From positions 4,997,485 through 5,061,484 of the forward strand of contig CP088295.1 of assembly GCA_024666565.1 (NCBI GenBank): 64,000 nucleotides of DNA, read 5' to 3'. The notes below the pieces were generated by a model. That model saw only the letters and a program-made list of their open reading frames with translations. It was not told the DNA's origin and did not search any database. The DNA comes from Svornostia abyssi. Lineage in GTDB: Bacteria; Actinomycetota; Thermoleophilia; Solirubrobacterales; Solirubrobacteraceae. Both the position numbers and the translations under genes were made by a program. Positions 34,582 to 43,052 of the stretch are shown here, in pieces; position 1 is the stretch's first letter; every line of letters starts with the position of its first letter.

Positions 34582-35124
34582 ATGTGGACGCGATCCGCAC
34601 GCGCGTGCGCCCTCGCGGCGCTCGCCTTCGCCGTGTTGCCGGCCACGCCCGCCGGGGCGCAGGGCCTCTCTGACCTGCTCGAGAACCTCACGCAGGGCAC
34701 GAGCACGTCGACGACACCGGCGCCCACCACCACCGCGCCGGCCGAGACCGCGCCCGCGGCGCCTGCGGCACCCGCGGCGACCACACCGGCGGCTCCGGCC
34801 GACCCGGCTGCCGCCGCACCGGCCGCCGCCGGGGCGACCCCGGCCCCGCCGGCCACCGAGCAGCCGCCCGCAGGCGTCACCGAGGAGCCGATCGCGGCCG
34901 CCACGAAGGAGGACCGCGGCTCCACCGCGGTCCCCGCCGTGCTCGTCGCCCTCGGCGTCCTCACCGTCGTGCTGCTCCTCGGCGCGGCCGCGTGGGGGCT
35001 CGCCCGCTGGTTCTCGTTCGACCCGCGCTGGATGCAGCGCTGGCGTCACGCCTCCCGGGAGGCCGCCTACCGCGCGTCCGGCATGTGGGCGGACTTCTCG
35101 GACTGGGTCCGGCTCGGGCGCTGA
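34582..35124 (+). CDS. Secreted, membrane-anchored Ala/Pro/Thr-rich protein
   Basis: 180 residues from ATG 34582 (an ATG at 34561 is in frame). It has a signal peptide (WTRSARACALAALAFAVLP-ATPAGA), then a low-complexity Ala/Pro/Thr region of about 70 residues, one membrane helix (AVPAVLVALGVLTVVLLLG) near residue 118, and a basic and aromatic cytoplasmic tail (RWFSFDPRWMQRWRHASREA). The layout resembles cell-wall-spanning stalk proteins with an inner-membrane anchor. No enzyme domain is seen. It is divergent from the O-antigen ligase gene, which suggests a cell envelope role. Confidence 0.75.
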   Translation: MWTRSARACALAALAFAVLPATPAGAQGLSDLLENLTQGTSTSTTPAPTTTAPAETAPAAPAAPAATTPAAPADPAAAAPAAAGATPAPPATEQPPAGVTEEPIAAATKEDRGSTAVPAVLVALGVLTVVLLLGAAAWGLARWFSFDPRWMQRWRHASREAAYRASGMWADFSDWVRLGR

Positions 35125-35774
35125 GCGCCCGCGCCGCCGATCAGCACCGTCCCGCCCACGGCGAGCGTCGCGCACAGGTGCGCGAGGAGATCCTCGGCGC
35201 ACGAGAGGGACGGCACGTGCGTGGCGAGCGCCGCGCCAGGCCGTGCTGCGTGCCAGAGCAGGGCCGCAGCCGCGGCGTGATGCACCACGCCCGCCGTCGA
35301 TCCGTGTTCGCGGCCCGCGGGCCAAGCCACGAGCGCGGCATCGGTCAGCTGCAGCTCCGTGCGCGGCGGCTGGCCCCCGGGCGCCGCAAGCCGCTCGACA
35401 TGCACCTGAGGCGGTCCGGCGGGCAACTCCGTGCTCGAGTCATCGACGACGACCAGCGCAGGCGAGAGGCCGGCGACCCGGCGCCCCGCTTCCTCGGGGT
35501 CGAGCCGCGGGCTGAGTGGGCTGAACGCCGCGCCGAGCTGCCAGGCGGCGAACATGACCGACGCGACCTCGATGCGGTCAGACAGCACGGTGCCCACGAC
35601 CCGATGGCGCACCACCCCGCGGGCGGCGAGCCCGGCGGCCATCTCGAGCACCTCGCCGCCGAACTCCGAGTAGGTCAGCGCACGGCGGGGATCGACGATG
35701 GCGATCGCCGTCTGGTCTTCGGCGGTGAAGGGGATCTCGGCGGGGTGCAAGCCCGGTGTCGAGCGACGAGTCAT
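35067..35774 (-). pseudogene. Truncated AMP-binding (acyl-CoA synthetase-like) protein
   Basis: 235 residues with the N-terminal third of an adenylate-forming enzyme: PFTAEDQTAIAIVDPRRALTYSEFGGEV, then LAARGVVRHRVVGTVLSDRIEVASVMFAAWQLGAAFSPLSPRL. The phosphate-binding YTSGTTG-x-PKG loop is replaced by a weak WPAGREHGSTAGVVHH, and the sequence ends soon after AVGGTVLIGGAG. The AMP-binding core, hinge and C-terminal domain are missing (normal length 500-560). The last 58 bases overlap the gene at 34582. It looks like a decayed remnant, although a short ligand-binding protein is conceivable. Confidence 0.65.
35115..35131. terminator. Hairpin with the stop codon as loop
   Basis: CGGGCGC (35115-35121) and GCGCCCG (35125-35131) form a perfect 7-bp stem whose three-base loop is the TGA stop of the gene at 34582. 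Confidence 0.55.
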
Positions 35775-35822
35775 GGGCCGGCGGACGCCGGCCGGTGCAC
35801 AGGCACCGGCCGGCGAGCGCGA

Positions 35823-36707
35823 TCAGACGTAGGGCAGAACCAGATCGCAGGGCAGCGTGCGGTTCCTGCCGTCCAGGAGGTTCATCACCTTGGTGTGGAC
35901 GCGTCGCGAGTAGCTGATCTGCAGGTGCTCGGAGGCCTCGAGGAGGCATCCGCTCTGTGCGGTCCACGCCGATGCGCCCGTGATGAACGAGCTGCGGTAC
36001 GGCGTGACGACCTGGTCCCCGTTGGTGACGAGGACGTCGTACTTCACCGCGAACGGCGTGGGGTCGCCGGCGTTGAGGTTCGTGATGAACGGAGAACCGG
36101 CGATCTGCTGGGCGAACGCCGGACCCACCGACGTCACGATGCCCGTGATCCCGAACACCTTCGCCAGGGCCGCGATGCCGTTGAGCGTCGTGCCCTGGTT
36201 CGACGGCGCGATCCCGACGAGGCGGTTGACCTTGTTCTGGCCCCCGAGGAACTTGATGTAGTAGCGCGGCATCATGCCTCCCAGGCTGTGACCGACGAGG
36301 TCGACCTTGCTGACGCCCGGGTACTTCGCGAGGACGGAGTCCACGTAGGCCGACAGCTGGGCGGCGGACTTCTCGATGGCGTCAATGCCCGGAATGCCGT
36401 TGTAGTAGCCGTAGTTGAGGGCGAACACGCAGAAGCCCTCGTTGGCGAGGCGGGGGCCGAGGCCCGACCAGTTCGCCAGACGGTTCTCGGTGGTCCCGTG
36501 CACGAGGATGACCGGCCGCGGCTTGGCGGCCGTGAGCTTGCAGTCATCGCGGTTGACGCCGGGTGGCGTCCCGGTCGGATCCACGGCGCTGAACGAGAGC
36601 GCCAGCGCAGCGCTCGGCGTGACGGTGTAGGCCGACGCGGCGCCGGCCAGCGACAGGAAGGCGATGGCGGCACACGCCGCCATCGCCGCAGTACGGCGGA
36701 GATTCAT
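35823..36707 (-). CDS. Secreted lipase/esterase (alpha/beta hydrolase)
   Basis: 294 residues from ATG 36707, with GGGGAGGAAG just upstream and a signal peptide ending near SLAGAASA. Features: the oxyanion segment PVILVHGTTENRLANWSGLGPRL near residue 65, nucleophile elbow VGHSLGGMMPRYYIK near 140, catalytic Asp in LVTNGDQVVTPY near 235, catalytic His in LLEASEHLQISYS near 265, and two Cys pairs expected in exported enzymes. It resembles actinobacterial triacylglycerol lipases of the class I/II secreted group. It hydrolyses fatty acid esters outside the cell. An 18-bp perfect palindrome lies 39 bases upstream and probably controls it. Confidence 0.9.
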   Translation of the reverse strand: MNLRRTAAMAACAAIAFLSLAGAASAYTVTPSAALALSFSAVDPTGTPPGVNRDDCKLTAAKPRPVILVHGTTENRLANWSGLGPRLANEGFCVFALNYGYYNGIPGIDAIEKSAAQLSAYVDSVLAKYPGVSKVDLVGHSLGGMMPRYYIKFLGGQNKVNRLVGIAPSNQGTTLNGIAALAKVFGITGIVTSVGPAFAQQIAGSPFITNLNAGDPTPFAVKYDVLVTNGDQVVTPYRSSFITGASAWTAQSGCLLEASEHLQISYSRRVHTKVMNLLDGRNRTLPCDLVLPYV

Positions 36708-36745
36708 GTCTTCCTCCCCAGGAAGGACCGTATGGACAGGTCACA

Positions 36746-36763
36746 TTTGGACATATGTCCAAA
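36746..36763. promoter_or_regulatory. 18-bp perfect palindrome upstream of lipase gene
   Basis: TTTGGACATATGTCCAAA, with CACA before and GTGTG after extending the dyad imperfectly. It is AT-rich relative to its surroundings and placed where a repressor would block lipase transcription. The binding protein is not identified and no regulator gene is adjacent. Confidence 0.7.
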
Positions 36764-36827
36764 GTGTGCCGCTGACCGTACCACGCTCCCGCTCGGGATG
36801 TGAGACTTTCTGCGCCAGCCCCCTCCG

Positions 36828-37412
36828 TCAGGACACCGGCGCGGGCGATGGCGCCATGACACCGTGGAGGTCCAGGTCCTCGACGACAGGGTGCACGTCG
36901 AGCCCCAGCTCTCGGACTGCGGGCAGGACACGCGCCTGCAGGAACGCGTCGCGGGCGGCGCGAGAGGTCCAGTAGCCGATCGCGATCCAGCCGCCGTCGC
37001 CCGGTCCGTTGCCGTGCGCCAGACAGCCCTCGGGCAGGCCGCCGCCGGGGATGGCCTTGCCGTCGAGGGACGCAAACCCGTCGCGGTCGAGCCCTCCGAG
37101 CCGCACCACGTGTGCGAACGTCGCGGTGCCCGGCGCCCCTTCCCGGATCTCGGCGAACTCGACGCGCTCGATCTCCGGCTGCGGCAGGCCCATACCGCTC
37201 GCCGTCGGGATGATCTGGGTCTCGGCGAAGTGCTGGAACGACGCGTCGTCGTCCCACAGGTCGATGATCCGCAGGCCGCCGTCGGGGCGCAGGCCCGCGC
37301 CGTGGTAGCGCGCCCCGGGCGGCAGGACCCGGTCGGGGGTGATGACGTCGCAGACGGCGTCGTACTCGTCCAGCGTGCCCTCGGCGTAGTCGAGGAGGTA
37401 GGCGACGGGCAT
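36828..37412 (-). CDS. Protein with two ABM-like ferredoxin-fold repeats
   Basis: 194 residues from ATG 37412, with GGAG 8 bases upstream. The two halves look like tandem alpha/beta-barrel (antibiotic biosynthesis monooxygenase-like) repeats: VAYLLDYAEGTLDEYDAVCDVI ... RIIDLWDDDASFQHFAET in the first, then WIAIGYWTSRAARDAFLQARVLP and LGLDVHPVVEDLDLHGV in the second. Small ABM proteins act on hydrophobic aromatic substrates or bind heme; nothing here proves a reaction. It is divergent from nrdJ across a structured gap of 295 bases. Confidence 0.65.
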   Translation of the reverse strand: MPVAYLLDYAEGTLDEYDAVCDVITPDRVLPPGARYHGAGLRPDGGLRIIDLWDDDASFQHFAETQIIPTASGMGLPQPEIERVEFAEIREGAPGTATFAHVVRLGGLDRDGFASLDGKAIPGGGLPEGCLAHGNGPGDGGWIAIGYWTSRAARDAFLQARVLPAVRELGLDVHPVVEDLDLHGVMAPSPAPVS

Positions 37413-37707
37413 GGCAGGCTCCAGTCGGGAGGGGAAACGGTCTCCCGGAGCCTCCCGTGCGACTGCCGGCGCGCCATCGGCCGAATGGCCCATCTTCAGC
37501 GTTTCCCGCAAGGAGCGGGATGGTCGAGCGGCGTGCCCTTGCGCCAGATCGCCCGGCCTAGAATGGATGGAGTCGGAGCGCTCGCCGCGCCCCGGAATTC
37601 GGCCTATATCGCAACGAGCAGGTAAAAGGCGTTCCGACCGATGGCAGCGGCAGCATTTCCCCCCGCTCAAGAGCCGCGGGAGTCCGATCAGTCGGGAGAG
37701 GAAGCAG
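37413..37707 (+). promoter_or_regulatory. Structured leader region upstream of nrdJ
   Basis: The 295-base gap before nrdJ holds three hairpins in its first third: a long one with CAGTC-GGGAGG (37422-37432) paired with CCTCCC-(GTGC)-GACTG (37451-37465), GCCAT...ATGGC (37473-37489), and CCCGC-AAGGA-GCGGG (37505-37519). GGGAAACGGT...GCGACTGCC loosely resembles the cobalamin riboswitch core, but the full B12 box and the outer stem are not found. GGGAGAGGAAGCAG before ATG 37708 is the ribosome binding site. No NrdR box is clear. Confidence 0.4.
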
Positions 37708-40674
37708 ATGGAAAGCACACCGCAGACAGCCCTCATGGATGACGTGCAGCCCGGTCAGGCGCTGTCGATCAGTCGGTATTTCACGACGCCCGGCGTGCAC
37801 CCATTTGACACCGTGGAATGGGAGATCCGCGACGCCCGCATCGGCCACGGCGACAAGGTCGCGTTCGAGCAGAAGGACGTCGAGTTCCCGATCACGTGGT
37901 CGCAGAACGCCACGAACATCGTCGCGCAGAAGTACTTCCGCGGGCAGCTCGACTCCCCGTCGCGTGAGCGCTCGGTCAAGCAGATGGTCGGCCGCGTCGC
38001 TGGCACCATCGCCGACTGGGGCCGCCAGCGCGGGTACTTCGCCACGGCCGAGGACGGCGACGCCTTCGAGGCCGAGCTCACCTACCTGCTGCTGCACCAG
38101 ATGGCCGCGTTCAACTCGCCCGTCTGGTTCAACGTCGGGTTCGAGGAGAACCCGCAGTGCTCGGCCTGCTTCATCTTGAGCGTCGACGACACGATGGACT
38201 CGATCCTCGACTGGAACACGCGCGAGGGCAAGATCTTCCGCGGCGGTTCGGGCTCGGGCATCAACCTCTCGAACATCCGCGGGTCCATGGAGCCGCTGAG
38301 CAAGGGCGGCACGGCCTCCGGCCCGGTGTCGTTCATGCGCGGCGCCGACTCGTGGGCGGGCACGATCAAGTCGGGCGGCAAGACGCGCCGCGCGGCGAAG
38401 ATGGTCGTCCTCGACGTCGACCACCCGGACATCCGCGAGTTCATCTGGTGCAAGGCCAAGGAAGAGGACAAGGCCGAAGCCTTGGCGCGCGCCGGCTTCG
38501 ACATGTCCATCGACGGTGACGGCTTCACGTCGATCCAGTACCAGAACGCCAACAACTCGGTCCGCGTGTCGGACGAGTTCATGCGCGCCGTCGAGAACGA
38601 CGAGGACTGGCACCTCATCGCCCGCCAGACCGGCCTGCCGATCGGCGATCCGATCCCCGCGCGTGAGCTCATGCGCGAGATCGCCGAGGCCGCGTGGCGC
38701 TGCGCCGACCCGGGCGTCCAGTACGACACGACGATCAACCAGTGGCACACGGACCCGAACTCGGGCCGGATCAACGCGTCGAACCCGTGCAGCGAGTACA
38801 TGCACGTCGACGATTCGGCGTGCAACCTGGCGTCGCTGAACCTCATGAAGTTCCGCCGCGAGGACGGCTCCTTCGACGTCGAGTCCTACGAGCGCGCGAT
38901 CGACGTCATCTTCCTCGCGCAGGAGATCATCGTCGGCCCGTCCTCGTACCCGACCGAGGAGATCGGCGTGAACGCCCGCGCGTTCCGCCAGCTCGGCCTG
39001 GGCTACGCGAACCTTGGCGCGTTCCTCATGGCGAACGGCATGCCGTACGACTCGGACGCCGGCCGCGGCACCGCCGCCGCGATCACGGCGCTCATGACCG
39101 GCCGCGCCTACGCGCAGTCGGCGAAGATCGCCGCGGCGATCGGTCCGTACGAGCGCTACGCCGAGAACCGCGAGCCGCACAACAAGGTCATGCGGATGCA
39201 CCGCGACGCGTCGTACGCGATCCCGGACACGACGTGCACGGACACGCCGCTGCTGACGGCCGCCCGCAAGTCGTGGGAGGACGCCGTCGAGCTCGGCGAG
39301 CGCCACGGCTACCGCAACGCGCAGGCCACGGTGCTCGCGCCCACGGGCACGATCTCGTTCCTCATGGACTGCGACACCACGGGCGTCGAGCCGGACTTCT
39401 CACTCGTGAAGTTCAAGGAGCTCGTCGGCGGCGGTCAGATGACGATCGCCAACCGCACGGTCCCGATGGCGCTGCGCACGCTGGGCTACAGCGACTCGCA
39501 GATCGCCGACATCGAGGAGTACATCACCGCGAACGGCACGATCGTCGACGCGCCGCACATCACCGCCGAGCACCTGCCGGTGTTCGACGTGGCGGTCGGC
39601 CAGCGGGCGATCAGCCACATGGGCCACATCAAGATGATGGGCGCGGTCCAGCCGTTCATCTCGGGCGCGATCTCCAAGACGGTGAACATGCCGCAGGAGA
39701 CGACGGTCGAGGACATCGCCGACGCGTACACGCAGGCCTGGCGCCTGGGCGTGAAGGCGCTGGCGATCTACCGCGACGGCTCGAAGACCGCGCAGGCGCT
39801 GCGCACCGACGCCCAGATGGGCAAGGGCGAGGACAAGCCCGGCGCGGTGTACACCGAGGAGGACCTGCAGGCGCAGATCAAGGCCGCGGTGGACGTCGCC
39901 GTCGCCGAGGTGGCCGCGAAGGCGCCGGCGGCGCCCGTGACCGGCCCGGCGGTCAACGCCGACACGGGCGCCCAGCGCCGCCGGATGCCGCGCGAGCGCC
40001 AGTCGATCACCCACAAGTTCTCGATCGGCGGGCACGAGGGCTACATCACCGCCGGCATGTATGAGGACGGCACGGTCGGGGAGATCTTCCTCACCGACAT
40101 CGGCAAGGAGGGCTCGACCCTCCGCGGCATGATGAACTCGTTCGCCACGGCGATCTCGATCGCGCTGCAGTACGGCGTGCCGCTCGAGACGCTCGTGCAG
40201 AAGTTCTCCTACATGCGCTTCGAGCCCGAAGGCATCACGCAGAACAGCGAGATCCCGTTCGCGAAGTCGCTGCCGGACTACATCATGCGCTGGCTCGCGT
40301 CGCGGTTCCTCGACACGGACACGCAGGAGGATCTCGGGATCCTCACCCCGGCGGTCCGCGCGCGGAAGATGGCCGAGGACACGGCGCTGAGCGTCACGTC
40401 GGACACGGCGGGCCCGACCAACGGCGGTGGCGTGCAGATCGACGCGGGCTCCCGCGCAGTCCCCGCGTCCGAGACGGCGCCCGCCGCGCACGCCCCGCAG
40501 CCCGCCACCACGAAGGCGGCCGCGGCGGCGATGACCGACACCCCGCCGGTCGTCCCGGCGCGGATGGTCGGCATCGACGTCGGCCCGGCGTGCGGCCAGT
40601 GCGGCGGCATGATGCAGCGCACGGGCTCGTGCTACACGTGCCCGAGCTGTGGGAACAACACCGGCTGCGGCTGA
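37708..40674 (+). CDS. nrdJ: Adenosylcobalamin-dependent (class II) ribonucleotide reductase
   Basis: 988 residues from ATG 37708, with GGGAGAGGAAG upstream. N-terminal region SISRYFTTPGVHPFDTVEWEIRDARI; LLHQMAAFNSPVWFNVGF near 128; NPQCSACFIL (cysteine used in the redox pair) near 148; GGSGSGINLSNIRG near 182; substrate/thiyl motif NPCSEYMHVDDSACNLASLN near 358; APTGTISFLMDCDTTGVEPDFSL near 545. The TSCPD domain (GTVGEIFLTDIGKEGSTLRGMMNSF) is near 790, and a C-terminal zinc-ribbon/redox tail CGQCGGMMQ...CYTCPSCGNNTGCG closes it. It reduces ribonucleoside diphosphates to deoxyribonucleotides using B12, independent of oxygen. It is a single gene closed by a strong terminator. Confidence 0.95.
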   Translation: MESTPQTALMDDVQPGQALSISRYFTTPGVHPFDTVEWEIRDARIGHGDKVAFEQKDVEFPITWSQNATNIVAQKYFRGQLDSPSRERSVKQMVGRVAGTIADWGRQRGYFATAEDGDAFEAELTYLLLHQMAAFNSPVWFNVGFEENPQCSACFILSVDDTMDSILDWNTREGKIFRGGSGSGINLSNIRGSMEPLSKGGTASGPVSFMRGADSWAGTIKSGGKTRRAAKMVVLDVDHPDIREFIWCKAKEEDKAEALARAGFDMSIDGDGFTSIQYQNANNSVRVSDEFMRAVENDEDWHLIARQTGLPIGDPIPARELMREIAEAAWRCADPGVQYDTTINQWHTDPNSGRINASNPCSEYMHVDDSACNLASLNLMKFRREDGSFDVESYERAIDVIFLAQEIIVGPSSYPTEEIGVNARAFRQLGLGYANLGAFLMANGMPYDSDAGRGTAAAITALMTGRAYAQSAKIAAAIGPYERYAENREPHNKVMRMHRDASYAIPDTTCTDTPLLTAARKSWEDAVELGERHGYRNAQATVLAPTGTISFLMDCDTTGVEPDFSLVKFKELVGGGQMTIANRTVPMALRTLGYSDSQIADIEEYITANGTIVDAPHITAEHLPVFDVAVGQRAISHMGHIKMMGAVQPFISGAISKTVNMPQETTVEDIADAYTQAWRLGVKALAIYRDGSKTAQALRTDAQMGKGEDKPGAVYTEEDLQAQIKAAVDVAVAEVAAKAPAAPVTGPAVNADTGAQRRRMPRERQSITHKFSIGGHEGYITAGMYEDGTVGEIFLTDIGKEGSTLRGMMNSFATAISIALQYGVPLETLVQKFSYMRFEPEGITQNSEIPFAKSLPDYIMRWLASRFLDTDTQEDLGILTPAVRARKMAEDTALSVTSDTAGPTNGGGVQIDAGSRAVPASETAPAAHAPQPATTKAAAAAMTDTPPVVPARMVGIDVGPACGQCGGMMQRTGSCYTCPSCGNNTGCG

Positions 40675-40734
40675 TCCCTGTGACGTCGGCCGGAGATCGC
40701 CGCTTGCGGTGATCGAAGGCCGAAACCGGTTGTT

Positions 40735-40760
40735 CGGAGGGCGCCTACGGGCGCCCTCCG
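40735..40760 (+). terminator. Terminator hairpin after nrdJ
   Basis: CGGAGGGCGCC (40735-40745), loop TACG, GGCGCCCTCCG (40750-40760): a perfect 11-bp stem 61 bases after the nrdJ stop, with TCGT after it. It can also serve the convergent gene at 40798. Confidence 0.8.
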
Positions 40761-40797
40761 TCGTGCTGGTGCCGTGCGGTGGGCCGCGTGTCCCTAC

Positions 40798-42255
40798 TCA
40801 GCGTGTCGACCGGACCGGCACCCAGTCCGTGTCGTGGTATTCGTCGTCGCGGCCGACGCTGAGATCGATGCTGCCGTCCGCGCGATGCTTCGTGGGCGTG
40901 CGAAGCACGAAGAGGGAGGGCTCGAGGTGCGCGACGATCCCCCTGACCGGCTTCGCGTCGTAGGACCGGTCGCCCGTCGTCGCCAGGACGCGTCCGTCCT
41001 TCACCGTGATCTCCAGCGCCGACGCCCGAAGCGTGAAGCGGACGGGCAGCGGCCCGGCCGTCCGTATCAACACGCACGTCGCGGACACGCCCAACTCCAC
41101 GAGATCCACGTCGAGATGATCGCGCTGGTGCCGGGCGAGAGCATCACCACTGATCATGACGTCACCGCGGGGATCCGGCCGTGTCGCAGGCCGACACGGC
41201 TGCGGAGCATCGCCGGTCACGGTCGCGGCCTCGAAGGCCGCCCGCGTGCGAGCCCGAGATGCGGCCTCGCGACGTCCCTCCGCAACCATGCGCGTGAACT
41301 CGCCGCGGAGCTGCGCGTCGGTGTACGGCGTCGTGTCGTCCAGGGTGCCGAGCGCGAAGAGCCGCAGGGGCGTCGCGAGCGACCAGATGCCGTCAGCGCC
41401 CCGGAGGAGCAGCGCTCTGGCGGTCACGGTGCTCGGGCGCCGCTGGTCGCCGAAGCGATGGGTCAGGCGGGTGCTCAGCACCGCACGGTCCCCCTTCACG
41501 CGGACGCGCGTCGCGGCGTGGTCCGTCCGCCGCACGTGCGGGACGTTGTCGCCGCCGACGACCGCAAAGTACAGCGGGATGGGGCAGACCTCGACGCCGT
41601 CGTCGTCGACGACGTCCCGCGCGAAGTACTCGCCCACTCCCGGGGCCAGCGCGGCGCACACCCTGCGCAGCGACGTCCACAGGTCCCTCCGCAGGGAGAG
41701 CGCGCGCAGGATGCGGTGCGCAGCGCCGATCGCCGACCGCTCGCGCCACGTGACGTCGGGCCAGACTTCGGGGGCGATCACGCCCGACACCCTGGCGGTC
41801 GTGACGGTCACGCTGCCGTCCTCGTTCGCGGTCACGCGCACCCACGTCGGCCGCCACCGGAGCGCCAGCACGATCGTCCGCGACACCTTGGCCCCAGCGG
41901 CGACCACCGCGAGAACGGCGCGCGACGACGGCCTGCGCCAGCGCAGCTCCACGGTCTCGCCCGGTTGCAGCTCCTCGCCCGACCCGACGTAGAGGATCCC
42001 GCGGCGACGGGCCCGGCGCTCGGACCCGAGCGTGAGCGACACGCCCTCGGCGCCCCGGGGAACCTCCGAGCACCATCCCCCGAACTCCTCACAAGCTTGG
42101 CCCTCGGGATCGCATGCGTATGCCGTGCCGGACATGTTCGCCGAGCCCCCGCATGCGGACGGGAGGTCGTCGATCCTCGGGATCGAGGCCGCCGAGGCGC
42201 CGGCAGGAACGATCGCGAGGATCAGTACGGCGAGGACCAGCGGACGGAACGGCAC
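40798..42255 (-). CDS. Secreted protein of unknown function
   Basis: About 485 residues, if the start is GTG 42255, giving a signal peptide (PFRPLVLAVLILAIVPAGASA); the frame is open to ATG 42363. The mature N-terminus has a Cys-rich patch (SACGGSANMSGTAYACDPEGQACEEFGGWC) of five Cys in about 30 residues. A beta-rich middle follows (VGSGEELQPGETVELRW; VRVTANEDGSVTVTT), then an Arg-rich alpha/beta part with DVVDDDGVEVCPIPLYF and a C-terminal strand-rich domain. I recognise no family. It is convergent with nrdJ and leads a minus-strand run of exported proteins. Confidence 0.65.
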   Translation of the reverse strand: MPFRPLVLAVLILAIVPAGASAASIPRIDDLPSACGGSANMSGTAYACDPEGQACEEFGGWCSEVPRGAEGVSLTLGSERRARRRGILYVGSGEELQPGETVELRWRRPSSRAVLAVVAAGAKVSRTIVLALRWRPTWVRVTANEDGSVTVTTARVSGVIAPEVWPDVTWRERSAIGAAHRILRALSLRRDLWTSLRRVCAALAPGVGEYFARDVVDDDGVEVCPIPLYFAVVGGDNVPHVRRTDHAATRVRVKGDRAVLSTRLTHRFGDQRRPSTVTARALLLRGADGIWSLATPLRLFALGTLDDTTPYTDAQLRGEFTRMVAEGRREAASRARTRAAFEAATVTGDAPQPCRPATRPDPRGDVMISGDALARHQRDHLDVDLVELGVSATCVLIRTAGPLPVRFTLRASALEITVKDGRVLATTGDRSYDAKPVRGIVAHLEPSLFVLRTPTKHRADGSIDLSVGRDDEYHDTDWVPVRSTR

Positions 42256-42401
42256 CGAGCACGCATCGGCAAGCACGCAGCCTGTCTTGAGCAAAGGTCG
42301 CACACCACCGATCGCACGTACATCCGCAGCCTGTTCTGCAAGCGCGGGCTCACGCGCCGACATCGCGCGCTGTCGAGCGGGAAGCCGGGCCCGGGGGGTC
42401 G

Positions 42402-43052
42402 CTACCCCAGGAGCCCCTGCAGCGGGCCGGGGAGCCCCTCCTCGATCCGCTCCCGGACCTCGTCGACAGCCCCCTGCACCAGCGCGTCGCGGAGCGTCGC
42501 CTCCAGCGCGTCAGGATCGTCCAGGTCGGCGAGCACCGCGGTGACGTCGATCTGGTCGACCGCCCACCGCAGCACGTCGGCGGTCGGCACGAGCTCGTCG
42601 ACGACGCCGTCGGGCACGAGGTCCACGAGGTTCTGCGGGATGCCGAGCTGATCGCCGATCGACGGCAGGAGCGCCGACGCCGTCGGGAGCTGGTCGTTGT
42701 CCTCCAGCCGGTCGACCCCCGTGCGCAGGCCGTCGTGGATCGCCCGGGCGAGGCCCGCCTCGTCGGTGCCGGCCTCGCGCGCCAGCGCGGCGCGCTCCTC
42801 CGGGTAAGGGAGGGCGAGGAGGAGCCGCTCGCGGGTGACGCCGAGCTCGCAGGCGGCGGCGTCGATGCCGGTGAGGACCACGGCCTCCCCCACGCTCTCC
42901 AGGTCCGCCTTCACGGCACGGTCGCGGTCCTCGCAGGGGTCCGCCGACCGCGCGGGGACGAAATCAGCGCCGCCGCTGACGAGCTGGAAGGCCAGCAGCG
43001 CGGCGCTCAGGATCAGCGCGGCGGCGATGAGGGTGAGGCCGCGCGCACTCAC
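42402..43052 (-). CDS. Membrane-anchored protein coupled to MFS exporter
   Basis: 216 residues from GTG 43052, overlapping the MFS stop in GTGA, so translationally coupled. A single N-terminal membrane helix (GLTLIAAALILSAALLAFQLV) is followed by an extracytoplasmic, acidic helical domain with a pair of Cys (SADPCEDRD; DAAACELG) and many Leu/Val/Asp heptads. I recognise no family. Its coupling to the exporter suggests an accessory role in export across the envelope, such as an adaptor or periplasmic sensor. Confidence 0.65.
   Translation of the reverse strand: MSARGLTLIAAALILSAALLAFQLVSGGADFVPARSADPCEDRDRAVKADLESVGEAVVLTGIDAAACELGVTRERLLLALPYPEERAALAREAGTDEAGLARAIHDGLRTGVDRLEDNDQLPTASALLPSIGDQLGIPQNLVDLVPDGVVDELVPTADVLRWAVDQIDVTAVLADLDDPDALEATLRDALVQGAVDEVRERIEEGLPGPLQGLLG

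Noticed and set aside
31799..35515. 1,238-residue plus-strand frame
   Set aside because: Mostly Arg/Pro/Ser shadow of the ligase gene on the opposite strand and of the gene at 34582 in another frame.
37422..37470. Cobalamin riboswitch before nrdJ
   Set aside because: Only a loose core likeness; no proper B12 box or outer stem. Kept as an unclassified structured leader.
42276..42334. CGCAGCCTGT direct repeat (42276-42285 and 42325-42334)
   Set aside because: Ten-base repeat 49 bases apart with no further symmetry; could be chance or partly coding.
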